NCBI GenBank assembly: GCA_021234155.1
Contig: JAJEKV010000055.1
Coordinates: 4,226,905 to 4,290,904, forward strand
Direction: 5' to 3'
Source: Isoetes taiwanensis
Lineage: Eukaryota > Streptophyta > Lycopodiopsida > Isoetales > Isoetaceae
Length of the DNA stretch: 64,000 nucleotides
Part shown: positions 11,985 to 23,074 of the stretch, piece by piece
How the letters are laid out: every line of letters begins with the position of its first letter
How positions within the stretch are numbered: the first letter of the stretch is position 1
Made by a program: the position numbers and the translations under genes
Notes under the pieces: model-generated
Database searches by the model: none
What the model was told of the DNA's origin: nothing
Seen by the model: the letters and a program-made list of their open reading frames with translations, nothing else

Positions 11985-12695
11985 ATGTCTATGTCGGAAG
12001 CTATGAATACATGGATTGGGGCATCCATGAGCTTTGAGAAGGAAGCTCTGGTAGCGTACCACGAAAGAGCCATAGCCCAGGCCAAATTTTGCGACGCAGA
12101 TGTCCAGTTTCCCATCACAAGGCCTGTTTCGGCGCCCCTCTCGACCCTGCGCCCTGTTTCGCTCCTGCAGCTCCTGCTCCAGCCTGCCGGAAAAAACACA
12201 GCCTTGTATGGCAGCCTGTGCACGCATCCGCTCAAAGGCGCAGCCCTTTGCACCATTTTTGAAGACCTCCAAGGGCGCGCCTGCCTCCTTCGTGTCCACA
12301 ACCTCACAGCCCCTGATTTCCTCAGAAAATTTGCCATCGGCTCTAAAATCGTCATCAAAGAACCTTGCCTCCAGTCCTTCAACCTTGGTCGTGCCCTGTT
12401 CGTTTTTAACCCTGCCGATATTGTCTCCCTTGCGGAATTCCCTCACGCTGTTGTACCCCATGTAAATTTGCTTCAGCACAATAGCTTAAAATTCGCCACA
12501 GAGATTGCCAGGCTGCTGTTCATCAGTTCGCTTCCAGCCTTGAGGCCTCTTGTACATCGGTTTTAGATGCAACTCATGTTAAAGGCATTTGTAGAAAAGC
12601 TAGAGCCCTTCTTGATATGAAAGAATACGAGCAGGCATTGGAATTGCTTTTGGGTGCTCTACACCAAAGAAGTGGAAAACCAACCACTATTTGAG
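11985..12695 (+). pseudogene. Broken TPR-family gene, paralogue of the minus-strand gene at 36.8-37.7 kb
   Basis: The first frame (11985-12566) matches the N-terminal domain of the intact paralogue. Shared signatures include ALYGSLCTHPLKG / VLFGTLCVDAFKV, FEDLQGRACLLRVHN / VEDLRGKACILYIHN and PADIVSLAEFP / PANIVSLDEFP. After about codon 165 the similarity stops. The last TPR-like segment (DATHVKGICRKARALLDMK) resumes in another frame at about 12570-12660, so roughly 80 codons of TPR sequence are deleted and the frame is shifted. Base composition of the first part is GC-richer than the surroundings. It is most likely a pseudogene; a short truncated protein from the first frame cannot be excluded. 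Confidence 0.7.
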
Positions 12696-13320
12696 AACAG
12701 AAAACTAGTCATGCATCAAATTTTGGTGCATTTTGCATTATTGTGGAATGGTAGCTGGAAAACACCCTCAAAATAAAAATAAGGAGTGTCCATATCTTAA
12801 AGCATAAATTGGTTGAAGCCATATATGTTGATGCTTTAATTTTGGACTTTATTTATTAGTTTCTTTCCCACAATAATTACTTCAAATTTTAGCATCATAG
12901 ACTCTTTGCTTCTTCAGGGCACCAAGATTGAGTAGTGGCTCCACATACTTTTTAACTTTGGAAGATGCACTAGTAGTGGCTTCCTATCTTTTGGTGGTTC
13001 ATGAGAATGTTTAAGGCCAAGCACTTGGTTTCTTGCTGCAAAGGTGTTGCCCTTTTCATAAAAGTGGCCTTTGGCAGTACCCGTGAATCAACGGAAAACA
13101 GTTTGAAAATGGGTCTCAAGTTGCCAGTTTTGTGGTGGCAAATCATCCATAGATGTATGCGCGTCAATGTTTTGGATTGGACCACATATTTCATTCTGAG
13201 GTGCATGCCACATTCCCTTTATGTGCTCAGAGGGATGATTGAGCATTGTTTCTTTTTGTGTTAGCATGCTAGGGCGGCTTGGTTGTGGATTCAGAGTCTC
13301 TTCAACATGACCTGCAGTCG
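12696..13320. other. No recognisable gene
   Basis: Open frames of 78-87 codons overlap on both strands around 12970-13327, without known motifs. No repeats of note. Confidence 0.45.
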
Positions 13321-13321
13321 T

Positions 13322-13497
13322 GCGCACATGCAGTGCATCATAGCTAAGGAACGTTTAAGATGATCCCATCATCACCCACGATCACCTGCTTAACCTACCG
13401 GTCATGTGCACGTGCAGTGCATCATGGCCCTGAACGTTTAAGCGTAGGGAACATCTAGGATGATCCCATCATCGCCCATGATCACCTGCTTACCCAT
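13322..13497. repeat. Direct duplication of a ~90-bp block
   Basis: CATGCAGTGCATCAT, GAACGTTTAAG, GATGATCCCATCATC and CGATCACCTGCTTA occur in the same order twice, with a small insertion in the second unit. Confidence 0.7.
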
Positions 13498-13525
13498 ATA
13501 AGATGCATCTGGACTACCCACAGTT

Positions 13526-14400
13526 GATATTATAACGAATAGCAAGGTGTTTATATACCACATCCAAAGAATTGAGTGTGAAACAAATTTGTTTGTCAAC
13601 TCTTTTCTCAAATATGATTGATCAAGGTGTTTATATACCACATTCAAAGAATTGAGTGTGAAACAAATTCGTTTGTCAATTTTTTTTTTCTCAAATATGA
13701 TCGACCCAATGTTTTTTTTTTTTTAAATTAGCCTCTTATAATGGCATCCAAACCAACCTAAATGATATTGGAAACTTTTATGTTGCTTCTACCTCTCTTT
13801 ATGATTGAAGTCCCATTTACTGGCATGAAGATTGTTTCAAATAATTTTTTAGTTCTTTCACTACATATATTTCAATTAATTATGCATCTAGTAGACCACC
13901 TGAATCATTTGTCCAACTTGACATCTTCAAAGGTATTCATACCTCTGTCACATAGACAGATTACTTTGACCAACAACTAAGGTGGGTTGGTTTGCCAAAT
14001 GTTTTTTGAAGATGTAAGACGAGGCACAATTGGCACACTGGTTATTGGCTATGGAACCGCGACCTTTAAATCTCGAATACCAACCATATTCCAAAACATA
14101 AACCCTAAGCCTAGAATATAACAATGTCCACGAGGGCCACAAAAACCAAAAAGAAAATCATGTTTTCCACCGAAATAGAAGACAAGGGCAACCTTTAGAA
14201 ACCTAGTCGTCACCCTCACTTGGAACAGATTTGCCCTAAACAAACAAAAAGAGCAATAAAGTGGAGAGAAGCTTGGCCCTTCTCTCTAATTCCTGAATTT
14301 CACCAGGTCGAGCACCTATGGTAAGCAAGCTCGCTTGCACCATCATTCAACAACAATTTTGTGATGAGGTCGAGGCAAGATTTCTGCATTTTATAACATA
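13526..14400 (+). pseudogene. Duplicated RPC3 5' region and exon 1, inactivated
   Basis: This block matches the upstream region and first exon of the intact RPC3 gene (31291-32060). Matching stretches include the GTTTATATACCA and AAGAATTGAGTGTGAAACAA motifs, the GGAAACTTTTATGTTGCT region, and the exon itself (CTCGCTTGCACCATCATTCA). Within it an ~82-bp segment is tandemly duplicated (13545-13690). The exon copy at about 14309-14378 has lost the start codon (ATG to AGG) and has one extra base after the fifth or sixth codon, so it cannot encode the RPC3 N-terminus. The GAG|GCAAG donor-like junction is kept. Similarity ends near 14400, where unrelated sequence begins. Confidence 0.85.
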
Positions 14401-15485
14401 CTCTTATTTTCTACAGCCGCCGCGAACATTTCTCTTTACCAGCTTGGTGTCAGTTCTAAACCCAAGTATTATCGAGGGCATTTCAAGATGAAAATTTTCA
14501 ATTCAAACTATAACAGAAAATGATGTAGTTGAAAAGGCCCAAAAATTTATTCAATATGGTTTAATAAGAAAAACAACATTAATTGCACTATGCCCTCAAG
14601 TTGCATTCTTCGAAGGTGCTTTGGTGTCATTCTGGATAAAAAAGGTAAATGCATATACACACCCAAATTTTATAGACCTTGTGATCATTAACATGCGTAT
14701 TTGTTGTTGGGCTTGAAAAGACAGTGGCAGTGCTCCATGTAGCCTAATTCTATGGTTAACAACGTTTATCAATCAAGGAGAATATTGAATCTTGTTTCGA
14801 GATGCAACTATGAAGAAACCTAGATTGATGCTTCCATATGCAACTATGGCACAACCCAAACAAATGCAAATTATGAGGTCGACAAAATTTTGACACTCAA
14901 GACAGATATCTTCTTGATCCAAGAGTTTACAGTTAGTTCTACATGTTTGTGTCATCGCAACAAATTTTGCTTCATACCATGTAAATGTTCTTGGCAGACC
15001 ACAAACATCCAAAAGTTAGGTTTGACTTCACATTATTTAGCTCTAGCAAAAAAAACAACTTCATTTTGCCCCTCTTCCTCCTTTTACCTTTTAAACTACT
15101 CCATATTGTTGACTGCCTCTTCCTCCTTTTACCTTTTAAACTACTCCATATAATAATTGTTGATTGCCTCGCTTAGTGACCCTTTCAAACTTTTATGTTT
15201 TTAAATGCCTTGTTGAGCTCAAGACCTTTTGATAGACTAGTCCATCAACACGGATTCACACTTGAGCTAACCATAGATTCACACTTGAGCTAACGCCGGT
15301 GCTTTTGTTTTCCCCTTGATGGAGCCACTTTACTGCCTGTCAGTTCCCTACCACTAGAATGAATCTAAGGCTTGAACTATATATGCTAAGGTCACTCCAA
15401 TTGAACGCCATCTAAAGGCATAAATAAAATCGTGAAATCAGATGCCTAAATCAGATGCCTGTGTCAAATACGTGTGGTATAATCT
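14401..15485. other. No recognisable gene; a short tandem duplication
   Basis: A ~55-bp block containing CCTCTTCCTCCTTTTACC and TTTTAAACTACTCCATAT is repeated at 15070-15165. Another small duplication (GATTCACACTTGAGCTAAC) lies at 15251-15295. No coding family recognised. Confidence 0.5.
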
Positions 15486-15779
15486 ATGTTCACATGTGGT
15501 ATTCTGCGGATTTCTGCATTGGACATCACCTATCATGACAACATTAAAGCTACTTTTAGTAGTACCAAATGGTATATTCTGCCAAGAACAATAAAATTCT
15601 TGCATCAACAAATCTCTTCAGTTGGTTCTGCTGAGATAAATGAGCTATTAAAGTCAATAGTTGACGTCCAAGATAGAGTCCATAGGCAGGGTGCCATTCT
15701 TGAGGTTAATGTGACAGATCTTGCCTCCAAAATTCTCTTCACTACATCCATGCATCCCTCTCAGAAACATTCCAAATAG
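15486..15779 (+). CDS. Hypothetical 97-codon open frame
   Basis: This open frame has a fairly protein-like composition in its second half (EINELLKSIVDVQDRVHRQG), with amphipathic, helix-prone character. No signal peptide, membrane segment or known motif is seen. It lies convergent to the exons at 15924-16303. It might be an exon of an unrecognised gene or chance; I could not find supporting splice structure. Confidence 0.2.
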   Translation: MFTCGILRISALDITYHDNIKATFSSTKWYILPRTIKFLHQQISSVGSAEINELLKSIVDVQDRVHRQGAILEVNVTDLASKILFTTSMHPSQKHSK

Positions 15780-15923
15780 AAATTGTGAACCGACATAATA
15801 CGATACTAACCATCATCTACTGAAACCCAACATTATGGATAACATAAAAGTTACGAATCAAAATAACACAAAAGATAACGATATTGAAAATGCTATAATG
15901 ACACCATTTTATCGAGATTGCAC

Positions 15924-16303
15924 CTACGTGCATTCCTTGTCTTGAAAACGAGCATGAACATCTGTAGAAATACATCGGACATCAAGAATAGAGACATTCC
16001 CTTCTTTCTGAAACATGCACACGGATAATTAACAATATAGAAATGAAACTGAATAACGAGATTTCACAAAGTTCATACCTGCAAAAAGTGGTTAACGGCC
16101 TTGTGTATCACTTCCGGTTTATGCGGAATCAACTGCCAAAAGTTACAGGAGCATTAGAATGTCTCACTTAAAATACAAAACACATCTCTGATAAAACTCT
16201 CAAAAATTACAAAGTGCATTCTTAAAGGATGTTAACCAGCAAGGAAGGAGCGAGCTGAGAGAAACATGAACATCCATAAGCAGAAAGTGTTTACCTGGAG
16301 CAT
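15924..16303 (-). CDS. Probable last exons of an unidentified minus-strand gene
   Basis: Two minus-strand exons with clean consensus sites are in phase with each other: 16132-16079 (18 codons, LIPHKPEVIHKAVNHFLQ) and 16007-15924 (27 codons plus TAG, starting KEGNVSILDVR). The intervening intron runs GTATGA...TTTCAG. An upstream donor CTCCAG|GTAAAC at 16295 is also in phase, and its segment opens with an ATG at 16303. Only a few bases upstream is a pogo-type insertion (16324-19924), so the original upstream exon was probably split by it. I do not recognise the protein. An open trace at 20186-20031 (-) with CRTELLQAQLYYWHS may be a further exon, but its phase cannot be joined cleanly. Confidence 0.35.
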
Positions 16304-16323
16304 TATTGTTGTTTATCTGGCTA

Positions 16324-19300
16324 GAGTGGGATGCCCACACTTAAAACGCCGCCCGCAAAATTGGTCGCCTCGTGTACCATATTTTTGTGCCACGTTGAAC
16401 TAAAATGTGGCCGCAACAAACCCTAAAACAGTGCAACGAATTTCCAGAGATGGTGCGCCGCCAGAGGCTCTGCTCTTCATGGTGCAGGGCATGCCCCATC
16501 TTGGGCCATTACTAACCTTCGATGTGTTCATCTCAGGTCCTTGAATGGCGTTATTTCATGCCTTATTTGCAACGGATCTTTTCCATATTTGGTGCATGTA
16601 ATGACCCTAATTTGTGCATGCAGGAACCTGCGGTGGAGAGTAAGCTGCCCCTTCTGACCGTTAGTAGCCCTCAAATGGTGCATGTTTTGCTCACTTTTTG
16701 TTGCATGCATGCAAGAAGAATGTAGCCGTTCAGCATTAATTCTCCTAAATTTTTCCAAGGTATGCCTCTAACCATGTAATTAGATTATGCTGAGAGTTTC
16801 GTAGGTACAAGTTATGATTCCTTGCAAGTTTTGGCGCTCGATTTCCCTCCCATTTAGCTTTGAACCCAGCCATGTACATTCGGATCATCCTTCTTATCAA
16901 GGGTGCAGGCTGAGCCAAGACATCAATCCGGCTGGTAATGCAATCCATGCCATCCATTTTGAACGAAATTTCATTTGATCTTTGTGCCATCTTCATATCT
17001 TACTGTATATATAATGGATTTGTGGTTCAGGCTAAACAGATCCATATTCTTCCAGTATGCCTCCTTGCACTAGATCTAGAGCTGCAGACCCTTCAGCTTT
17101 TGAAGCAGCAGAGGTCCTTAGAGACCTTCTTCCCACTTGGCCCAAGAATTGCAGCAGGAATAGAGTCTCTGCCCCACATCCAAATGCCAATCCCCTACCT
17201 CCTTCCCATGAGCTTGATAGATCAGGCATAGGTAGGAAGAAAGCTGTTAGAAATATGAAGAGAGGTTCATGGTCATTGGAAAACTTGGAGAAAACCAAAG
17301 AAGATGTTGAGGAGGGTTTATATTCTATTAGAAAAGCTGCCAGGCTTTATGGTATTCCTCACACTACGCTAAGGAACCATGTTTTCCATATCTCTAAATC
17401 TAAATGTGGGAGGAGGCCAAAAGCATTGTCTTGGGAAGAAGAGGAAAAGCTAGTGTTGTGGTGCCTTCAACAGGTGGCTGATGGGTGGGGTGTAACAGTC
17501 ACAATGTTGAGACAAAAAGTTGCTGATCTTTGTGCAGGTAGAATCACTCCATTCAAGAATGGAGTTCCTGGCCTCAAGTGGTGGAGGTGTTTCAGAAATA
17601 GGCATCCTGATTTAGCCTTAAGGAAGGCTCAAATAATTGATAATGCTCGTGCAATTGCTTGTTCAAAGCCTAACTTGGATGCTTTTTATCAATCCTTGCA
17701 GGAAGCTCTTGGCCTTGTTGATAAGGATCCTCACCGCATTTGGAATTGTGATGAATCGGGCATACAAGCAGGTAAAGAATCAGGGGTTAGAGTGTTAGCA
17801 AGGAAAGGTGCTAAACAAATTTCAGAAAGAACAATGGCCAATAGAGAATGGCTTACTGTTTTGTCTTGTATAAATGCTAGTGGGGAAAAACTCCCAAATT
17901 TGTATATTCTTAAGGGGGTTAGAGCTAGAGAAGATTATCTTGAAGGATGTGAACCCGAGGCAGCAATATCAATGCAAAGAAAGGCTTGGATGACCAAGGA
18001 CATCTTCAAGGATTGGGTAAATCATTTTAGGAAAAGAGTACCAGGTGGTGTCTCACTGGAAAATCCCCATTTACTGATTTTAGATGGTCATGGCTCTCAT
18101 GTTTCTTTGGAAACAATTAAAATGGCTGCTGCTACTGGTCTTCATATTCTAAAACTTCCTGCTCATACTTCTCACAGGTTACAGCCTCTTGATGTTAGCT
18201 GTTTTAGACCTTTTAAGGAAGCTTTTAGGCATATTAGGTACAGGTATTGCATGGAAAGTCTTGGAATTGAGCCACCAAAGGAAGACTTAACCTCAATGGT
18301 GAGAGAGGCTCTTGACAAAGCATTGACACCTTCCAACATCAAGGCTGGATTTGAAAAAACAGGTATTTACCCTTTTGATCCAAGTAAAGTTCAACCAGAA
18401 CTAGGAGGTGTCAATTTAGAAATTGAAGTTGCAGCAGATGTGGCTGTTGGAGAGGAGGCAGCACATCAAAACATTGCTGGAAATGCAGCAGATGTGGCTG
18501 TTGGAGCAGAGACAGCACATCAAAACATTGCTGGAAATGTAACTAACTTTGATAATCTAGCTCCTGCTCAAAATTCAAGTAGAAGGACTAGAAAAACTTT
18601 TGTTCCTAAAGATATAGCAGGCACTCTTCTTGTCACTAAAGCTGATCTGATTGCAAGAATGGAGAAAGAAGAAGAGGAAAAAAGGGAGAAGAAAAAAGCT
18701 AGAGAGGAAGCTAACAAAAGAAAAAAGATGTTGGCAGAAGAAAAGAAGAAAAAGAAAGAGCAATTGGAAAAAGAAAAGGAAGAGAGAAGAAGGCTTCGTG
18801 ATAATAAGAGCCTTCCAGTTTTTGGTCCTAAGAATCATCCTATATTAGAAGCAAGAACAGCCCGAGCAAATGCATTAAACAGGTTAAAGGAAAAAAGAGC
18901 AAAACGGCTTCATAAAGAGGTATGAACTTATTTGCATTTATCTTTTTCTTATTAGGAAGTTGTTGAATTTGAATAATCTTTAATTGAATTGTTTGCAGCA
19001 ATTGAGGAGAGAACAAGAAGAACAAGAACATGTTGTGAATGATGATGAAAATGTGGAGTTCCAGGATGCTTTAGACAATGATATTGCAGAGGCTGATGAG
19101 GTAAGCAAGGTTTTAGCTTCTCTTTGTCAATTATTAACTTGTGTGGTGTTGAATTAACATATTGATTTTCAGGTGCCTTTTGAAGTTGTTCCTTCAAATC
19201 ATTGCAATGATGCATATCAAGATAGCCAACTTCCAGATAGTCCAAGCCAATATGGCTGCAGTTTGGAAGAGACCCATGAGTGTTGTCATGGATCTGCAAC

Positions 19301-19924
19301 TCAAAATTCTGATATTTGGCATTCCAATAGCCCTTCTAGGTTCTGGTCTATTGATCCAGCAGACAAAGCTTTAGGGATATGTGCAAACAATCCAATTAGT
19401 ATGCCAGAAAGGAGGAGTTCCAAGAGAATCAGAACTTTGAGTTCTTTGTATTCACAAGATTTTATTTGAAATGGATCAATCCATGGATTTTATGTAGATG
19501 AATTGTGAGTGATAACTGTTTTGGCAATGGAATCAGACTTTTTTTTTTACCAAATGTAATAGTTTTTGCAATGAAATCAGACTTCTTCAGATCCAAATAT
19601 GGTACTTTGCTGCTCCATGTCTGGTACTTCAATGTTTCTTGTTTGGATATTTTGTGTTTCAATGCAGGATATGAAATGGACCAATTGAAGGAATGAGGTG
19701 TGTCAAATCAGGGCTGCAATTGATCCATATCAGTCCAAAAAGGTCAGTTTGTTTGATCCATTGTTTGAGGCTGAAAATCTTCTGTAATCTTTACAATTTA
19801 GGTGTCAGTATAATCAGCACACATGTCTCATCATTTCTGATTGGTTAGTTTGTTCATATTATGTATATCAAATTGGTAAATCTGTTTCAAAGTCTTATTT
19901 GCACCAACTGTGGGCATCCCACTC
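16324..19924 (+). mobile_element. pogo/Tigger-type DNA transposon, structurally complete
   Basis: The element is 3601 bp. It starts with GAGTGGGATGCCCACA (16324-16339) and ends with its exact reverse complement (19909-19924), giving 16-bp perfect terminal inverted repeats. TA dinucleotides flank both ends (16322-16323 and 19925-19926), as expected for the Tc1/mariner superfamily. It contains one three-exon transposase gene with DDE_1 features. Intact ends, an exact target duplication and an open transposase suggest a recent insertion. Confidence 0.93.
17057..19469 (+). CDS. pogo-type transposase (HTH_psq + DDE_1), three exons
   Basis: The gene model joins 17057-18919, 18999-19100 and 19173-19469, all phase 0 with GT-AG introns, and encodes about 753 residues. 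The protein would bind element ends and cut and paste the transposon. Residues ~72-110 form a psq-type helix-turn-helix (SIRKAARLYGIPHTTLRNHV) and ~125-195 a second CENP-B-like DNA-binding region. The catalytic triad of the DDE_1 fold is visible: Asp 232 (NCDESG), Asp 343 (LDGHGSH) and Asp 379 (LQPLDVS), with 35 residues between the last two. Residues ~457-494 hold two copies of an 18-residue repeat (AADVAVG...AHQNIAGN). The C-terminal third is Lys/Glu-rich and probably coiled coil. The ATG chosen is the first in the long frame; an earlier exon cannot be excluded. Confidence 0.92.
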
Positions 19925-19926
19925 TA

Positions 19927-21157
19927 TGGCGGGCTTCAATGAATGCAGGCATTCTGAACCAGTGCAGGTTCATTAAAGACTTTCTAACTTAATCTTACAA
20001 ACACAAAAGAGAAGAGTCAGAGAGGTTACCGGAATGCCAATAGTAAAGTTGTGCCTGTAGGAGCTCAGTTCGGCAGCCGGCGACAACATGCACATCTTCA
20101 AGGCTGGACTTGAACTCTGCTTTAACACAGGCACCACTTGAGGAGACTGCTTGCTCTAGAACCCCACAGCTTTGGTTAAAAGACAAACGTGATAAAGGAA
20201 ACCAAAACCAAATTTAGCCTCTGCAAGTGACGCTTCCTTCCGCTCATTCTAGGACAGAGACAAAACCCGGATTCGCCATAGCCAGATCTCGCTTACCTAT
20301 TATGAGCGCAAAACTGCATTTCTTAAGCCTCAACAATAGGATTTAACCATGGCGGGTTTGGAGCGACTCCTTTGTTGCCGGTCTCCTAATTGCAGTTGGG
20401 CAGAATCCGAAGACAAATTTCCATGGAAAACTCCTGAACGACCGTGGAAAAAACACTAGAAAAATGAAGAGACATGGTTAGAATAGATAAGAGAGTCCGC
20501 AACATGCAAAATGGAGTCGTAAAAGCGGTGCCAAATCAACAGGGGGCCAATCAATGTTCGAAGGACAAAGAGGGCTTCCACAAAATTGACAAATAAGAAA
20601 AGAAAGCTTTTTCTAAAAGAACATCCGACCGGTTATGCGCTATGCTCTTTGGAAGACCACACAGAACTCCTTAAATCGAAATCGAAATTAAAAGCAAAGA
20701 TTTACCCGCTTATGCCATTTCTAGCAAAGTAGAGAGAATCGTATTTGCAACTATGGCAAAACCCTAGAGGTCAAAGGCGGGCTATGGCTGAAGCTCTTCA
20801 CTGTTTGGCTTATCGGGCATAAAGTGATAAGCGATTAGCCCGGTGAGAGCTAGCGAGATGGATACATTATGCAATCTTTGCCGATTCAACTTCGCCGTTT
20901 ACGAGAACCGCAACAATTTGCATCCACAAAATAAAAGCAAACCCAGTCAAAAAAATGGCCACAAAAGCTCATTACCACAGAAAAGATCCGGACTTGCCTT
21001 TCGAACGCCATAACCAAGCCAGAGAGACGCGACACAAATTTTTTTTCTTACCTGGGTAATTCGACCAGAAATTCACGAGTCATTCACGAAGCCGGAAACC
21101 AAACGTTAGAGCATTGCTGGATTCGACACGTGCACCATAAATAACGTTGATGTATAC
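19927..21157. other. Between pogo and Harbinger elements; possible exon debris
   Basis: The minus strand at 20186-20031 is open (VLEQAVSSSGACVKAEF and CRTELLQAQLYYWHS) and has acceptor-like and donor-like ends, so it may be an exon of the gene split by the pogo insertion. The rest to 21157 contains no open frame or repeat that I can support. Confidence 0.3.
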
Positions 21158-21500
21158 TTAGGGTGAGATTCCACTAGGTTGAAAGTTTTTTATTTTTTAT
21201 TGTTGACGTGGCACTAAAAGTCCCGTAAAGATAGGGGCTTTTCGAGCAGAAGCATTCAAGCCGCACGGCAATTGAATGCCATTGATATTACCACGCATTA
21301 AAAAGTTTTTAACGGAATTTCCCTAAACCTTGAAATCCCTTGAATTCCTTCAAAGGAACGCGATGGACTAGATGAAGTAGTCCGGAAGAAGCATTGGTCG
21401 GATTATTTTCCTTCTAATAGGTATTCAATCCTTGTGCTCTTCTTCAACGTGAATTTTGTTTTGTGTTTCGTAACGTAGTAATAGAGCATTACTGCATGCC

Positions 21501-23074
21501 ATGCCCTCAGAAACTGGTGACATGGAAGTGCTAGCTGAAGAAAGGATTGAGAATCAGAGAAATTTGCAAGAGCCAAATCTAAATTTAGATGGCCCGCTTA
21601 TTGACAATGACGAAACAGATTTGCAGCAGGAACAAAGGCAGACTAATAATATCCAGGTACATGAGATAGAAGTGGATGAACAATTGTTCATGGAGGGCAG
21701 GCAAAGAAGAATTTTGCTGGCGATTCTTATGTTTATGCGCCTTCAACTTCATATGAGAGGTATTTTCAGTATTTGATGGATTCTTGTACACAATTCATTC
21801 GCGGACTTGATGGAAGAGCATTACGAGCTTCTCCTCATATTTGGTCATATCATAGGCCATCTACGTTTATGGAAAGCACTTTATTGAGCTCATACAGCGA
21901 TAATATGTTTAAGAGAAGGCTTAGATTATCTAAGAAGACTTATTACTATGTATGCCAAGTGTTAGGACCAATGCTTACTCGTGAAGATACAAAAATGCGT
22001 CAAAGTGTCCCTGCAGAGAAGAGAATATGCATTGCTTTATCTCGTTTGGCCACTGGAAATACAATCAAGGAAATTGCAGACCAATACAGTGTTGGTTACA
22101 CTACAGCCCAAAGGGCTATCTCAGAATTTTGTTGTGCTGTCAAGGAAATGCTGCATGATCTATGCATTAAATGGCCTTCTGCAGAAAGAATGAAAGCCCT
22201 TGCCTGTGAGTTTGAGAAGCTAAGGGGCATTCCATATGTTGTAGGTGCAATTGATGGGAGTCACTTGCCCATAATTGCACCTCACGACAATGCACAGGAC
22301 TACTATAATCGGAAGGGATTTCATTCCGTTCTCTTGCAGCTCATCGTGTCATGTAAGGGTGTGATTTGGGACTATGACGTCGGTTGGGCCGGAAGTATTC
22401 ATGATTGGAAACTATTTGAGAGCACAGAAGTTGGAAGAAGGATACAAGCAGGCCACCTAGGTAACTTTTGTCTTGTTGGAGATGCAGCTTATCCGCCACG
22501 GCCATGGATGCTTCCACCATTTAAAGGACACAAGGACGGCTTAAGCAAGTTAGAGTACAATTGGAATTATCTCCAATCAAGCACGAGAATGCCAGTTGAG
22601 TTCGCATTTGGTATGTTAAAATCTAGATTTAGAATTCTCTTGAAAAGAAACGATACTAACCTTGAGAAAGTGCCTGAGATAGTGGCTACTTGCCTTGTTC
22701 TGCATAATCTTTGTATTAGGCATGGTGATAGCTTTGATCAGTCATGGGTTGGTGAGGCTAGGATGGAACTTGAGAATGCTGTTACGGAAGAGAAGAAGAC
22801 TAAGCATTTTGAAAGGAAGATAAAGCGACTAAAGGTACCAGAGACAGAAATTGCTAAGGCTGCAGCTTATGGAATCCATAGAGTCAATGGTGTCAATTTA
22901 AATCCTTTGGAAGCCCTTGCAAGGACACTAGAAGATGATCCTAAGGAGGTGGCGACTATGATTGAAAAAGCCAACATTAATGTACAGGAAACATCTCAAG
23001 CGAATGCTGCACGCAGAAATGCTTTAGCAAAAGCACTTTTTGAGAAGAAAACACATGAACTTGTACAGGAATAG
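21501..23074 (+). CDS. Harbinger transposase (DDE superfamily nuclease)
   Basis: The main frame (21773-23074, 433 codons) encodes a HARBI1/ALP1-like nuclease domain. A helix-turn-helix region lies around residues 80-125 (NTIKEIADQYSVGYTTAQRA). The catalytic residues are Asp 161 (GAIDGSHLP), Asp 237 (VGDAAYPP) and Glu 276 (VEFAFGMLKSR). The usual Arg after that Glu is Phe here. An upstream frame (21501-21656) encodes an acidic N-terminus, NNIQ at its end. It joins in phase if a 44-bp GT-AG segment (21657-21700) is removed; this is shorter than normal plant introns, so a frameshift is an alternative. The frame ends at TAG after HELVQE, where the sister copy reads HELVREQFG, so the stop may be a late mutation. 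Confidence 0.9.
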
